The notes beneath the pieces are model-generated. The model was not told the DNA's origin, ran no database searches, and worked only from the letters and a program-made list of their open reading frames with translations. Source: Hyphomicrobiales bacterium (GTDB lineage Bacteria; Pseudomonadota; Alphaproteobacteria; Rhizobiales; Rhizobiaceae). Taken from it: DNA of 64,000 nt. Positions 26,516-36,245 of the stretch are shown one piece after another. Within the stretch, counting starts at the first letter, position 1; each line of letters starts with the position of its first letter. The position numbers and the translations under genes are program-made. The stretch covers positions 186,001 to 250,000 of the forward strand of contig UCJA01000010.1 in assembly GCA_900472675.1 (NCBI GenBank). Direction: 5' to 3'.

Positions 26516-27625
26516 ATGACTTACGATCTGGCTCATTTGCCCCTCCATCGGCTTATCCAACCCGTTGCGGAGGCAACGGCGGCGATTGCGCGCCTCGACG
26601 AGCGTCTCAGCCGTTCGGCCTTGGGGGAGGGCTGCCGGAGCCGGGGGGATTTTGCCGATGCCTGCTCGTCGCTGTGGATCGACGGCGAACTGGTCCACCT
26701 CGAGGATCTGGTCTTTCATGATGCCGGCATGGGCATAAGGACGCCGACCCATGAGCTGACGATCGCATCGGATGTTCTTCGCACGCGCCGCAAGATCATG
26801 ACCCATCCGGATGCCTGGGCACTGAGTGCAGAAGGTTTGCGTGGTCTGCGGGGGAGGGGAGGGGGCTCCGGGAGGGAGCTTGGCCCGCTGGAGAAGAAGT
26901 TTGTTTCCGCTCCTCATGAACCTGAAGCCGACGATGCCCTGACGGAACATCTGGCGGAGATCGACGCGGTGCTGGCGCGCAGCGAGGCTCTCCTGGCTCA
27001 GGCTCTGGGATCTGCAGCCGGGGGGGAGCGACGGCACTCTGACCGGGAACGCGATGCGCTGGTCTATGAGCCGGACTGGGACGAGGACGAGCGGCTGGAG
27101 GAATGGCAGGCGGTTCTTCGCGAGACGGAGGGATTGCCGCCGGTGTTGCGCGCTGCTCTTCTGCTCGATGCGTGGAACAGCCTCGAGGTGTTGCAGCACG
27201 CACCCTGGCTTGGTCGCCTCCTGGTCGGCGCACTGCTGCGACAGTCGGGACTGGCGGGCACGCATTTGCCGGCGGTCAGCCTCGGCCTGAAGCTGGTGCC
27301 GCGCGAGGAGCGCACGAGCCGCAGCCGGACGACGCGCCTTCTCGCCAATCTTTCGGCGTTCAAGGCCGGCGCCGAGGCGGGCCTCAAGGATCATGATCGG
27401 CTGCATCTGGCGCAGCAGCAGTTGCAGCGGCGGCTGACTGGGCGTCGCCAGAACTCGAGGCTTCCGCAGCTCGTCGATCTCGTCCTGTCGCGGCCCATGG
27501 TCTCGGCCGGCATGATCGCGGAGGAGCTGGCCATCACGCCACAGGGCGCGCTGAGGCTGGCGGCAGAGCTGAACCTGCGGGAACTGACGGGTCGCGGACG
27601 CTTCCGCGCCTGGGGCATTCTCTAG
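26516..27625 (+). CDS. DUF1612 plus HTH protein, RHE_PE00001 type
   Basis: A 369-residue protein matching the rhizobial RHE_PE00001 family: a DUF1612 region from about residue 20 to 300 (SSLWIDGELVHLEDLVFHDA, VLRTRRKIM) and a C-terminal helix-turn-helix (MVSAGMIAEELAITPQGALR). A low-complexity Gly/Arg patch lies near residue 113. Members are often carried on rhizobial plasmids and their function is unknown. The HTH suggests DNA binding; the palindromes upstream are candidate targets. The ATG at 26516 has no strong ribosome site. Confidence 0.75.
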   Translation: MTYDLAHLPLHRLIQPVAEATAAIARLDERLSRSALGEGCRSRGDFADACSSLWIDGELVHLEDLVFHDAGMGIRTPTHELTIASDVLRTRRKIMTHPDAWALSAEGLRGLRGRGGGSGRELGPLEKKFVSAPHEPEADDALTEHLAEIDAVLARSEALLAQALGSAAGGERRHSDRERDALVYEPDWDEDERLEEWQAVLRETEGLPPVLRAALLLDAWNSLEVLQHAPWLGRLLVGALLRQSGLAGTHLPAVSLGLKLVPREERTSRSRTTRLLANLSAFKAGAEAGLKDHDRLHLAQQQLQRRLTGRRQNSRLPQLVDLVLSRPMVSAGMIAEELAITPQGALRLAAELNLRELTGRGRFRAWGIL

Positions 27626-27833
27626 CCGGGACCTGAGGTTTCGATGTTGTGCCGATGTAGGACGAGCGTTGCATGCCCGTGGAACGTAACGGAAGGCGCC
27701 ACGTTCTGGTGCGGACTGTAGATCGCCGCGAACCACAATAGTTCGTCCCGGTTCGGTATCCCTTACATTTTAAGCGATCGGTTTAACCTGCGATCAATCG
27801 CCTTAGTCTAATATGCGAAGCCTAATCTGAGGA

Positions 27834-29621
27834 ATGGCCTTGCATCCCACTCATGAAATGAAGCGCCTGGACGCGCTGAAGAAGCTCAGCCTTCTCGATA
27901 CGCCTGTCAGCGAAAGCTTTGACCGCGTCACGAGAATGGCGGCGCAGATATTTAATCTTCCCGTTGCTGCCGTATCGCTGACCGATGTGGATCGCCAGTG
28001 GTTCAAGTCCCGCGTCGGTATCGACCATGTGACGATCCCGCGCGACGGCGCTCCCTGCGCGCAGGTGGCGGAGACGACGGACACGCTGGTCATTTCCGAC
28101 TTCGCCGCGAACCCTGAGTATTGCGACAGCCCGCTTGGCATGAGCGGCATCCGTTTCTATGCGGGTGCGCCGCTCGTCACGCGTGAGGGTTATGGTCTTG
28201 GAGCCTTGTGCGTTCTGGGCACCGAGCCGCGCGAGGTCACCGAGGCGGAGATGTTGGCGCTGAAGGATCTCGCCTCCATCGTCATGTCGCAGATCGAGAT
28301 GCGTCATGCTTTCGGCCGCGTGGAGCCGGTCAGCGGCCTGCCGAACCGTCTTCAGTTTCTGGATGATCTGGCTGACCTCGCGCTGGACGCAGGTGGCACG
28401 GAGCGTCTTGTCGCGGTGCTCGATCTGGGCCAGCCCCACCATCTGGAGCGGCTTGCCACTGTCATGGGGCCGACCGCTTTCGACGCCGCCATTGCCGAGG
28501 CGGGCAGGGTGCTGCGGGAGTTCATCGGGCCCAAGCGGACAGCCTACCACGTGGCTCCAGCGCAGCTCGCCTTCATCGCGCCGGAGGGTGTCGACGAGAA
28601 CGAATACCAGGCAAAGCTCAGGGACCTGTTGACGGGGCAGGCGCTAAGCCCCGAGATCCGTTATGTGGCGACGCCGGTCTTCGGCCTGACGCGCTTCGAC
28701 CCGAAGACCACGCAGCCGGAGGATTGCCTGCGCGCGCTGTTCAGCGCTGCACAGGATGTCCGCGCCGGCCACGGCCTTGTCGGCGTCTATTCCGCCAGCC
28801 GCGATGTCTGCCACCAGCGGCGGTTCCGGCTGCTACACGACTTTTCGGCGGCGCTGGCGGACCCCGCCCAATTGCGCATCGTCTTCCAACCCCGCATCGA
28901 CCTCGCGACCGGACGGATGCGTTCGGCCGAAACGCTGTTGCGCTGGACCCATCCGGAACTGGGCGACATCTCCCCGGCAGAGTTCATCCCGGTCATTGAA
29001 AGCTCGCCACTGGTCGAGCCGCTGACCGCCTGGGTGCTGGACGCATCGCTGCGGCAGATTGCCAGCTGGCAACGCCGCGGACTGGACATCGGGCTGTCGG
29101 TCAATATCTCCGCCAGCAACCTCAACGACGTGGCTTTTGCCGATCACATTCTGGCCGCCCTAACCCGCCATGGCGTCGATCCCGGCATGCTGGAACTCGA
29201 GCTGACGGAAAGCTCCATCATGCAGGATGCCAACCAGGCGATGCTGAAGCTCGACCGGCTGATTGCGACCGGCATTACGCTTGCGATCGACGATTTCGGA
29301 ACCGGCTACAGCAGCCTTTCCTACCTGCAGAAGCTGCCGGCCAGCGTCGTGAAGATCGACCGCTCCTTCATCAAGGGCCTGGAAGCGACCGAGCGCGAGC
29401 AGACGCTGGTGCATTCCATGATCAAGCTCTCCCACGATCTCGGCTACCGGGTGGTTGCGGAAGGCATTGAGACCATGGTGGTTGCAGAAATGCTGCGCGA
29501 GATGGGGTGCGACGAGGGACAGGGCTACCTGTTCTGCCGCCCGCTCGCCGTCAAGGATTTCGAGTTCTGGGCACGCGCCAACAACGGCAGCCACGCCCGA
29601 GAGACATCCGAGGCGGCCTGA
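27834..29621 (+). CDS. GAF / degenerate GGDEF / EAL c-di-GMP phosphodiesterase
   Basis: A 595-residue cytoplasmic protein. A GAF sensor occupies about residues 20-155, a GGDEF-like fold without any GGDEF motif about 165-320, and an EAL domain about 330-585. The EAL domain keeps the key motifs: SAETLLRW (EAL as ETL), NISASNL, LELTES, IDDFGTGYSSLSYL, KIDRSFIKG and VAEGIET. It should therefore hydrolyse c-di-GMP, while the cyclase-like domain is inactive or regulatory. It is monocistronic. Confidence 0.88.
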   Translation: MALHPTHEMKRLDALKKLSLLDTPVSESFDRVTRMAAQIFNLPVAAVSLTDVDRQWFKSRVGIDHVTIPRDGAPCAQVAETTDTLVISDFAANPEYCDSPLGMSGIRFYAGAPLVTREGYGLGALCVLGTEPREVTEAEMLALKDLASIVMSQIEMRHAFGRVEPVSGLPNRLQFLDDLADLALDAGGTERLVAVLDLGQPHHLERLATVMGPTAFDAAIAEAGRVLREFIGPKRTAYHVAPAQLAFIAPEGVDENEYQAKLRDLLTGQALSPEIRYVATPVFGLTRFDPKTTQPEDCLRALFSAAQDVRAGHGLVGVYSASRDVCHQRRFRLLHDFSAALADPAQLRIVFQPRIDLATGRMRSAETLLRWTHPELGDISPAEFIPVIESSPLVEPLTAWVLDASLRQIASWQRRGLDIGLSVNISASNLNDVAFADHILAALTRHGVDPGMLELELTESSIMQDANQAMLKLDRLIATGITLAIDDFGTGYSSLSYLQKLPASVVKIDRSFIKGLEATEREQTLVHSMIKLSHDLGYRVVAEGIETMVVAEMLREMGCDEGQGYLFCRPLAVKDFEFWARANNGSHARETSEAA

Positions 29622-29637
29622 CGGGCCTCGCCGTTCA

Positions 29638-31062
29638 TCAGCCGCGGCCATGCCGCAGCGCCTCGCGCAGCACATCGAAGACCGGCGGTACAAGCGTCTG
29701 CGCCACGTTGAAGCGCATGAAGCCGGTGGCGTTCTGCGACAGGCTGAAGGCGTTTCCGGGTGCCAGCACGACACCCCTTTCCAGCGCAAACCGGGCCATC
29801 GCCGCTGAATCGGCGCCCTCCGGCAGCCGGCACCAGAGAAACATGCCGGCCTGCGGCTCAAGCCAGGGCGTGATGCCGATCTGTGTGAGTCGGCCTGAGA
29901 CCTCCGTCATCGCCCGCGACAGGCGGGTGCGCAGGGTCTCCAGGTATTTGCGGTAGCCGCCATGGCTCAGCACGTTGAAGACCAGCTGCGCCGCCATCCG
30001 TCCGCCGCCGAAGCTGGTGGCGATCTTCAGGTCGGTCAAGCCGCCGATCCAGTCGGCTTTGGCGGCAATGAAGCCGCAGCGTGCCGAGGCAGACAGCGTC
30101 TTGGAAAAGCTGCCGATGTGGATCACCCGGTCCAGCCCATCGAAGGCGGCGAGCCGTGGCGCGGGTACATGCTCGAAATCCGCAAAGATGTCGTCCTCGA
30201 TGATGGTGAGGTCATGAGCTTCGGCAAGCTTCAGCACCTTGTGCGCCGTCACGGGTGACAGCACTGCGCCGGTTGGGTTGTGGATGCCGGAATTGGTCAC
30301 GTAGAGCCTCGGCCGATGCTCGGCCAGCACCTGGGCAAACACCGCCATGTCCGGTCCGGACGCGGTATAGGGCACGCTCACCACCTTGGCCCGGTGCGCC
30401 TTCAGGAGCGCGTGGAAATTGAAGTAGCAGGGGTCGTCCACCAGCACGGTGTCGCCCGGCTCGAGCAGGAGGCGGCAGAGCAGGTCGATCGCCTGGATGC
30501 CGGACTCGGTCAGGATGACCTGGCCCGGCGAAACCTCAATGCCGTGGTCGGCCATACGTCGTGCAATCAGCTGGCGCAGCGGCGGAAGACCGAGCGGCGA
30601 CCCGTAGCCGGATAGAACGGCGCTATCGGCCCGCGAGAGAGCGCGCATCGCCCGGCGTATGCTGTCTTGCGGAAGCCAGGAGGGTGGTAGCCATCCGCAG
30701 CCGGGCATGATGCCGTCGTCGTCTGCCTCCAGCGACTGGCGGGAAATCCAGAAGGGATCGATCTCCCGGTCGAGCCGCGGCCCCACCTCCGCGAGCGCAA
30801 AGGGTGCTGCCTGGCCCGCCACGTAGAAGCCTGAGCCCGGCCGCGACAGGATGGCGCCCTCCGCCACCAGCCGCTCGTAAGCCTCGACCACGGTCGACGT
30901 GGAGACCTTGAGATCGGCAGCGAGCATGCGCACGGAGGGCAGGCGGGCTCCCTGGGTCAGCCGTCGGGAGGCAATGCGCTGGCGGATGGTTGTCATCACC
31001 ATGCCGACGCGCGAGACCTTGGCACCGATATCCTGGTCCATCCGTACTGCAACCTTTTCCAT
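29638..31062 (-). CDS. MocR-type GntR/aminotransferase regulator
   Basis: A 474-residue protein with an N-terminal GntR winged helix (RLPSVRMLAADLKVSTSTVV, residues about 40-60) and a C-terminal fold-type I aminotransferase domain that binds PLP (Lys in HIGSFSKTLSASARCGF). Such MocR/PdxR proteins are transcription factors, often controlling a divergent gene. Here that is the DMT transporter at 31144 and perhaps the genes beyond it. The ATG at 31062 is kept; the Met at residue 8 has a better AAAAGG site. Confidence 0.88.
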   Translation of the reverse strand: MEKVAVRMDQDIGAKVSRVGMVMTTIRQRIASRRLTQGARLPSVRMLAADLKVSTSTVVEAYERLVAEGAILSRPGSGFYVAGQAAPFALAEVGPRLDREIDPFWISRQSLEADDDGIMPGCGWLPPSWLPQDSIRRAMRALSRADSAVLSGYGSPLGLPPLRQLIARRMADHGIEVSPGQVILTESGIQAIDLLCRLLLEPGDTVLVDDPCYFNFHALLKAHRAKVVSVPYTASGPDMAVFAQVLAEHRPRLYVTNSGIHNPTGAVLSPVTAHKVLKLAEAHDLTIIEDDIFADFEHVPAPRLAAFDGLDRVIHIGSFSKTLSASARCGFIAAKADWIGGLTDLKIATSFGGGRMAAQLVFNVLSHGGYRKYLETLRTRLSRAMTEVSGRLTQIGITPWLEPQAGMFLWCRLPEGADSAAMARFALERGVVLAPGNAFSLSQNATGFMRFNVAQTLVPPVFDVLREALRHGRG

Positions 31063-31143
31063 AACAGTTCGGCAAAACCGTACCAGACTGTCGCTGGCGG
31101 TGCCATGGCTTGAGACCGATAAGGCAGGAGAGAAAATGACAGG

Positions 31144-32013
31144 ATGGGCGATATGGACAAGACGGCGGGCTGGATCAGCGGTTTCATCGGGGTGCTGATC
31201 TTCAGCGGCTCGCTGCCGGCGACGCGCGTCGCCGTGATGCAGTTCGATCCGGTCTTCCTGACGGTGGCGCGGGCCGCAATCGCCGGGCTACTGGCACTTG
31301 CGCTGCTCGTCCTGTTCCGGGAGAAGCGACCCGCCTGGCGCGACCTGATGGCCCTCAGCGTGGTGGCGCTGGGCGTGGTCATCGGCTTTCCGCTGCTGAC
31401 GGCGCTGGCGCTGCGGCTGGTCAGTTCTGCCCATTCCATGGTCTTCATCGGGCTCCTGCCACTGGCGACGGCCGTCTTTGGCGTGCTGCGCGGCGGCGAA
31501 CGTCCAAAGCCGGCCTTCTGGCTGTTTTCCCTGCTCGGCAGCCTGCTGGTTGCGGGCTTTGCCCTCATGCAGGGTGTGCAGGCATCCCCTCTGGGCGACG
31601 GGCTGATGCTGGCCGCCATCGTCGTCTGCGGTCTGGGTTATGCGGAAGGCGCCCGGCTGTCGCGAACGCTTGGCGGCTGGCAGGTCATCTCCTGGGCACT
31701 GGTGCTGGCGCTGCCGGCAACGCTGGTCGCCTCGCTCCTGTTGATGCCCGACACGTTTTCCGCCATCCGGGCGCCGGCCTGGCTTGGCCTCGGCTATGTC
31801 TCGTTGTTCAGTATGCTGATCGGCTTTATCTTCTGGTATCGCGGCCTGGCGCTTGGCGGCATCGCTGCGGTCGGCCAATTGCAGCTGCTCCAGCCCTTCT
31901 TCGGGTTCGCGCTCGCGGCCACTCTCCTGCACGAGCCGGTGACGCCGATCATGCTGGCGGCAGCAGGTGCCGTCATCCTCTGCGTCGTGGGCGCCCGCAG
32001 ATATGGGCGATAG
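31144..32013 (+). CDS. EamA/DMT-family transporter
   Basis: A 289-residue membrane protein with ten hydrophobic helices and two EamA repeats, likely an exporter of amino acids or other metabolites. It is divergent from the MocR gene with 81 bases between them, a typical pair of regulator and regulated transporter. A second ATG at 31153 is an equally good start. The PhnD-like gene follows after 85 bases. Confidence 0.85.
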   Translation: MGDMDKTAGWISGFIGVLIFSGSLPATRVAVMQFDPVFLTVARAAIAGLLALALLVLFREKRPAWRDLMALSVVALGVVIGFPLLTALALRLVSSAHSMVFIGLLPLATAVFGVLRGGERPKPAFWLFSLLGSLLVAGFALMQGVQASPLGDGLMLAAIVVCGLGYAEGARLSRTLGGWQVISWALVLALPATLVASLLLMPDTFSAIRAPAWLGLGYVSLFSMLIGFIFWYRGLALGGIAAVGQLQLLQPFFGFALAATLLHEPVTPIMLAAAGAVILCVVGARRYGR

Positions 32014-32098
32014 ACGGCTGGACCCGATTGCGCATCGAGCCGGATGGCTTATCTGAGGAGCCAGACGCGCCACAGCCGGTGGACGCAAAGGAGCCAGC

Positions 32099-32908
32099 GT
32101 GCAGATCGCAAGCCTTGCCATGTACGTTTCGCCCGAGCCGGTCGCGCAGGCGACGGAGACCCTCTGGCGATTCCTGCGGGATTACCTTCGCCGCGAAGGT
32201 CTGGACGGAGTCCCCGATGAGCTCGACCGGGAGATTGCCCATAACGACGCCTGGCTGCGGCCGGACCTTCTTATCGCCCAGACCTGCGGCTTTCCCTATG
32301 TGACGAGCCTGCGTGGTCGCGTGCGGCTGGTGGCGACGCCCTGCTATGACTATCCGGGCTGCGACGGGCCTCTGATGCGCAGCTTCGTCATTGCCCGCAA
32401 GGATAGTGGCATTTCCTCTCTGGAAGATCTGCGCGGAAAGCGCGCCGCGATCAACAGTCCGGACAGCAACTCCGGCATGAACCTGTTTCGTGCCGTCATT
32501 GCCCCGATCGCCGGCGGCCAAAGCTTTTTCGGTCGCGTCAGTGAGACCGGCGGCCATGTCGCCAGCATCGAAGCCGTGGCAGCGGGATCTGCCGACTGCG
32601 CCGCCATCGACTGCATTACCTATGGTCACATCGCGCGCTTTGCGCCGGAGCGGCTGAAGACTATTGCGGTGATTGCGCAGACGCCGGCTGGCCCAGGCCT
32701 GCCGCTGGTAACCCGCGGGTCCGCCTCCGACCGGGAGCTCGACGTGTTGCGTGAAGGCCTCGATGCGGTGCTCGTGGAACCGTCCCTGCGCGATGCCCGC
32801 GAAACTCTGGCACTGACCGGTTTCCGGCAGCTGGTCGACCAGGATTACGATGCACTGCTGGCGCTGGAGGCCGAAGCTGCACGTCTGGGCTACCCGCAAC
32901 TTCGCTAA
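32099..32908 (+). CDS. PhnD/SsuA-like binding protein without a signal peptide
   Basis: A 269-residue protein with the fold signature of phosphonate/phosphite-type binding proteins (LIAQTCGFPYVTSLRGRVRL, SLEDLRGKRAAINSPDSNSG, GSADCAAIDCITYG). The start is a GTG at 32099 preceded by AAGGAG. There is no signal peptide, so it either stays in the cytosol or uses an unrecognised start; no permease or ATPase gene for it is adjacent. The ligand is unknown. Confidence 0.75.
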   Translation: MQIASLAMYVSPEPVAQATETLWRFLRDYLRREGLDGVPDELDREIAHNDAWLRPDLLIAQTCGFPYVTSLRGRVRLVATPCYDYPGCDGPLMRSFVIARKDSGISSLEDLRGKRAAINSPDSNSGMNLFRAVIAPIAGGQSFFGRVSETGGHVASIEAVAAGSADCAAIDCITYGHIARFAPERLKTIAVIAQTPAGPGLPLVTRGSASDRELDVLREGLDAVLVEPSLRDARETLALTGFRQLVDQDYDALLALEAEAARLGYPQLR

Positions 32909-32938
32909 TCTTTCTCCTCTGATCTGCCTATTCTTTTT

Positions 32939-32955
32939 GCGCCAAGACAGGGCGC
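32939..32955 (+). terminator. Possible terminator before the amino-acid ABC operon
   Basis: GCGCC at 32939-32943 pairs with GGCGC at 32951-32955 around a seven-base loop, flanked by T-rich sequence upstream and TTTAAAA downstream. It lies 30 bases after the PhnD-like gene. The stem is short. Confidence 0.35.
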
Positions 32956-32963
32956 CTTTAAAA

Positions 32964-32993
32964 GTGACATCCGTTGCTTGCATGTCCGATAAT
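32964..32993 (+). promoter_or_regulatory. Possible sigma-70 promoter of the amino-acid ABC operon
   Basis: GTGACA at 32964-32969 and GATAAT at 32988-32993 are separated by 18 bases, close to the housekeeping consensus. It lies about 105 bases before the binding-protein ATG. Confidence 0.35.
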
Positions 32994-33098
32994 GCGGTCT
33001 ATCCTGCCTTTGGCCTTCGCCGCGTGTGACAGCGGCAGGCCACCAAGCCGGCGCAGATCGGCACGACCCCCATCATACCATTCAGAGGGATTTCGGAC

Positions 33099-33935
33099 AT
33101 GAATTTCAGAAGGTTTGCATTTTCAGGCCTGCTCGCGGTCATGGCCGCCACGCCTGCGCTCGCCAAGGATTGGAAGAGCGCCACCATCACGCTCGAAGGC
33201 GCCTATGCGCCCTGGAACATGACCAAGGCGGATGGCTCGCTCGACGGCTTCGAGCCGGAGCTGGCCAAGATCTTGTGCGAACGCGCCAAGATCGACTGCA
33301 AGCTGGTCGCCTCCGATTGGGACGGGATGATCCCGGCGCTTAACGCCGGCAAGTTCGACGTCATCATGGATGCACTGTCGATCACCGACGAGCGCAAGCA
33401 GGTGATCGATTTCACCGTGCCCTATGCTGCGACGCCCGCCGCCTTTGCGACCGCCAAGGACAGTCCGCTTGCCAAGGCTGCCGGAACCGGATCGACGATC
33501 ACCATGACCTCGGGCCAGACCGGCGTGAAGGAAATCGAGGCGCTGAAGGCAGCCTTCAAGGGCAAGACCATCGGCATTCAGGCCGCCACCGTCTATGCCA
33601 AGTTCGTCTACGACAACTTTGGCAGCATCGCCGACATCCGCGAATACAAGACCGGCGCCGACCGCGATCTCGACCTGCAGAACGGCCGTATCGACCTCGG
33701 CTTCGACGATGCCGTCTATTTCAACAATGCCTTCGAGGCGGCCGGTGGCGCGATTGCCTTTACCGGACCTGAAATCGCCGGATCCATCTGGGGCGAGGGC
33801 GAGGGGCTCGGCATCCGCAAGGCCGACACCGACCTGCGCGACAAGCTCAATGTGGCGATCAAGTCCGCGCTGGCCGATGGCACGGTCAAGACCCTGTCGA
33901 TGAAGTGGTTCAAGGTCGACGTCAGCCCGCTGTAA
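33099..33935 (+). CDS. Polar amino-acid ABC transporter, periplasmic binding protein
   Basis: A 278-residue ArgT/HisJ-like binding protein with a signal peptide (MNFRRFAFSGLLAVMAATPA, cleavage after ALA). The mature domain begins ATITLEGAYAPWNMTKADGS and has GFEPELAKILCERAKIDC and MDALSITDERKQVIDFT, standard for the SBP_bac_3 family. It should bring a polar amino acid or derivative to the two permeases downstream. The true ligand is open, and the lyase at the end of the operon is the best clue to it. Confidence 0.9.
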   Translation: MNFRRFAFSGLLAVMAATPALAKDWKSATITLEGAYAPWNMTKADGSLDGFEPELAKILCERAKIDCKLVASDWDGMIPALNAGKFDVIMDALSITDERKQVIDFTVPYAATPAAFATAKDSPLAKAAGTGSTITMTSGQTGVKEIEALKAAFKGKTIGIQAATVYAKFVYDNFGSIADIREYKTGADRDLDLQNGRIDLGFDDAVYFNNAFEAAGGAIAFTGPEIAGSIWGEGEGLGIRKADTDLRDKLNVAIKSALADGTVKTLSMKWFKVDVSPL

Positions 33936-34013
33936 CAGTCGGCATCCTGACGAGAGGATCGTCGTGATGCCAATGGACTGCAGTCATAGGCCCGACGGGC
34001 GGAGACGGTGTTG

Positions 34014-34739
34014 ATGGCAGCGTGGGAACTACTGGGGCTGGGCGCCAAGGGCTGGGGAGCTTTCCTGCTCGTGGCAGCCGTGACGACCCTTGCCGTCACG
34101 GCAACGGCGCTGGCCATCGGTGCGGTGGCGGGTGCAGCCATCGCGGCCGCCAAGCTCTCGGGAAGCGTGATCCTGCGGGTGATCGGCCACGTCTATACGA
34201 CCGTGTTCCGCGGCGTGCCCGAGCTGCTGATCATCTACCTGATCTATTTCGGCGGTTCTTCCGGGCTGACGGCGGTCGGTGCTTGGCTCGGCTATGACGG
34301 TTTTCTCGGCCTGCCGTCGTTTGCCGCCGGCGCGCTTGCCGTCGGCATCATCTCTGGCGCCTATCAGGCGGAGGTCTTCCGGGGCGCTTTCCACGCCATT
34401 CCGCGCGGAGAACTGGAGGCGGCAATGGCGATCGGCATGTCGCGCCGCCTGCGCCTGCGGCGGATCATCGTGCCGCAGGTGCTGCGCTTTGCCATTCCCG
34501 GGCTCGGCAATGTCTGGCAGCTCAGCCTTAAGGATTCCGCTCTGGTCTCTGTCACCGGCCTCGTGGAGCTGATGCGCGCAAGCCAGATCGCCTCCGGTTC
34601 GACCCGCCAGTATTTCCTGTTCTACATCGTCGGCGGCGCGCTTTACCTGATCCTCACCAGCCTGTCGGACCGGGTGTTCAACACAGCGGAGCGGCGCGCC
34701 AACCGCAGCATGTCCGCCTCCACCATCGGCGGGGCCTGA
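34014..34739 (+). CDS. Polar amino-acid ABC transporter permease (HisQ-like)
   Basis: A 241-residue inner-membrane protein with five hydrophobic helices and the EAA loop ELEAAMAIGMSRRLRLRRII. The ATG at 34014 follows GGAG with nine bases between; GTG at 34008 would add two residues. It forms the translocation pore together with the permease at 34748. Confidence 0.9.
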   Translation: MAAWELLGLGAKGWGAFLLVAAVTTLAVTATALAIGAVAGAAIAAAKLSGSVILRVIGHVYTTVFRGVPELLIIYLIYFGGSSGLTAVGAWLGYDGFLGLPSFAAGALAVGIISGAYQAEVFRGAFHAIPRGELEAAMAIGMSRRLRLRRIIVPQVLRFAIPGLGNVWQLSLKDSALVSVTGLVELMRASQIASGSTRQYFLFYIVGGALYLILTSLSDRVFNTAERRANRSMSASTIGGA

Positions 34740-34747
34740 GGATCGAC

Positions 34748-35452
34748 ATGGATTTCGCCTTTCTCTCCTCCACGATGGTGACGCTGATCCGGGCCGTTCC
34801 GACGACGCTGGTCCTGTTTTCCCTGTCCATCCTTTGCGGCGGCATACTGGCGCTCGGCATCACCGCCCTGCGGGTCAGCGGCAATCCCGTCCTGTCCGGT
34901 TTCGCCAAGGCCTATATCTTCGTCTTCCGCGGCTCGCCGCTGCTGATCCAGATGTTCCTGGTGTTCTACGGACTGGGTCAGTTCGGGGTGATCCGCTACT
35001 CCTTCCTCTGGCCCTTCCTGCGCGAACCCATCGTCTGCGCGGTCCTGTCGCTGGCGCTCTGCACGGCGGGCTATACGGCGGAGATCTTTCGGGGCGGCAT
35101 TCGTGCCGTGCCGGCAAAGGAGATCGAGGCGGCCCGGTCGGTGGGCATGTCCGGCTTCCTGCTGGTGCGCCGGATCATCGCGCCGATCGCCTTTCGCCAT
35201 GCGCTGCCGGCCTATTCCACCGAAATCGTGCTGATGATGAAGTCCACGGCGCTCGCAAGCCTGGTCACGGTCTGGGAGGTTACCGGCGTTGCCCAGCGGC
35301 TGATCTCGCAAACCTACCGGACCATGGAAGTGTTTCTCTGCGCGGCCCTCATCTACCTGGTGCTGAACTTCATCATCCTGCAGGCGATGAACCTGCTCGA
35401 ATATTCCCTTTCCCGCCACCGGCGCCCCTTTGCGCCGGGCTTGCGCGCCTGA
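34748..35452 (+). CDS. Polar amino-acid ABC transporter permease (HisM-like)
   Basis: A 234-residue permease with the family's EAA loop [20 protein letters not shown] and the start segment [20 protein letters not shown]. It is separated from the first permease by eight bases and from the ATPase gene by 16. Heterodimeric pores like this are usual for histidine/arginine/octopine-type systems. Confidence 0.9.
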   Translation: MDFAFLSSTMVTLIRAVPTTLVLFSLSILCGGILALGITALRVSGNPVLSGFAKAYIFVFRGSPLLIQMFLVFYGLGQFGVIRYSFLWPFLREPIVCAVLSLALCTAGYTAEIFRGGIRAVPAKEIEAARSVGMSGFLLVRRIIAPIAFRHALPAYSTEIVLMMKSTALASLVTVWEVTGVAQRLISQTYRTMEVFLCAALIYLVLNFIILQAMNLLEYSLSRHRRPFAPGLRA

Positions 35453-35468
35453 CAGGAGCCCGTCGATC

Positions 35469-36245
35469 ATGCCAGGCGTCACCCGCCTTTCCGTCCGAAA
35501 CCTGCGCAAGAGCTTCGGCACTCATGAGGTGCTGAAAGGCATCTCGATGGATGCGCAGGATGGCGACGTCATTTCCGTGCTCGGGGCGTCCGGGTCGGGC
35601 AAATCCACCTTCCTGCGCTGCATCAATCTCTTGGAAACGCCAAGCGGCGGCGAGGTCTGGGTGGATGGAAAGCAGATCCGCATGCTGAATGGGCGGGGCG
35701 GCAGCCGGCCGGCAAGCCGGGCGCAGGTGGATCACATCCGCTCCGAGCTCGGCATGGTCTTCCAGGGCTTCAATCTCTGGTCCCACATGACCATCCTGCA
35801 GAACGTCATCGAGGGGCCGCTGCATGTGTTGAAGCGGCCGAAGGCGGAGTGCATCGCCGTGGCAGAGGAACTGCTGGCCAAGGTCGGGATCGCCGACAAG
35901 CGGCATGCCTATCCGGCGCATCTGTCCGGCGGCCAGCAGCAAAGGGCGGCGATCGCAAGAGCGCTCGCCATGAAACCCAAGGTCATGCTGTTTGACGAGC
36001 CGACTTCGGCGCTCGATCCGGAACTGGTCGGCGAGGTGCTGCGGGTCATGCGGGCGCTCGCTGAAGAGGGTATGACCATGCTGGTCGTGACCCACGAGAT
36101 GAGCTTTGCCCGCAACGTCTCGAACCGTGTCGTCTTCATGCGCGACGGTATCGTCGACAGCAGCGGCGCGCCGGAGGACATGTTCGGTGCCGGAGCATCG
36201 CCCGCCTTTCGCCAGTTCATCGGCCACTTCGGAAATCCCCAGTGA
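35469..36245 (+). CDS. Polar amino-acid ABC transporter ATPase (HisP-like)
   Basis: A 258-residue ATPase with Walker [11 protein letters not shown]-loop [10 protein letters not shown], signature LSGGQQQR and Walker [13 protein letters not shown], then the switch His in VVTHEM. The ATG at 35469 follows AGGAG. It overlaps the lyase gene by four bases, so transport and lyase are translationally coupled, strong evidence that the transported compound is the lyase substrate. Confidence 0.92.
   Translation: MPGVTRLSVRNLRKSFGTHEVLKGISMDAQDGDVISVLGASGSGKSTFLRCINLLETPSGGEVWVDGKQIRMLNGRGGSRPASRAQVDHIRSELGMVFQGFNLWSHMTILQNVIEGPLHVLKRPKAECIAVAEELLAKVGIADKRHAYPAHLSGGQQQRAAIARALAMKPKVMLFDEPTSALDPELVGEVLRVMRALAEEGMTMLVVTHEMSFARNVSNRVVFMRDGIVDSSGAPEDMFGAGASPAFRQFIGHFGNPQ

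Noticed and set aside
27834..29621. Active diguanylate cyclase
   Set aside because: No GGDEF or similar motif is present in the cyclase-like region.
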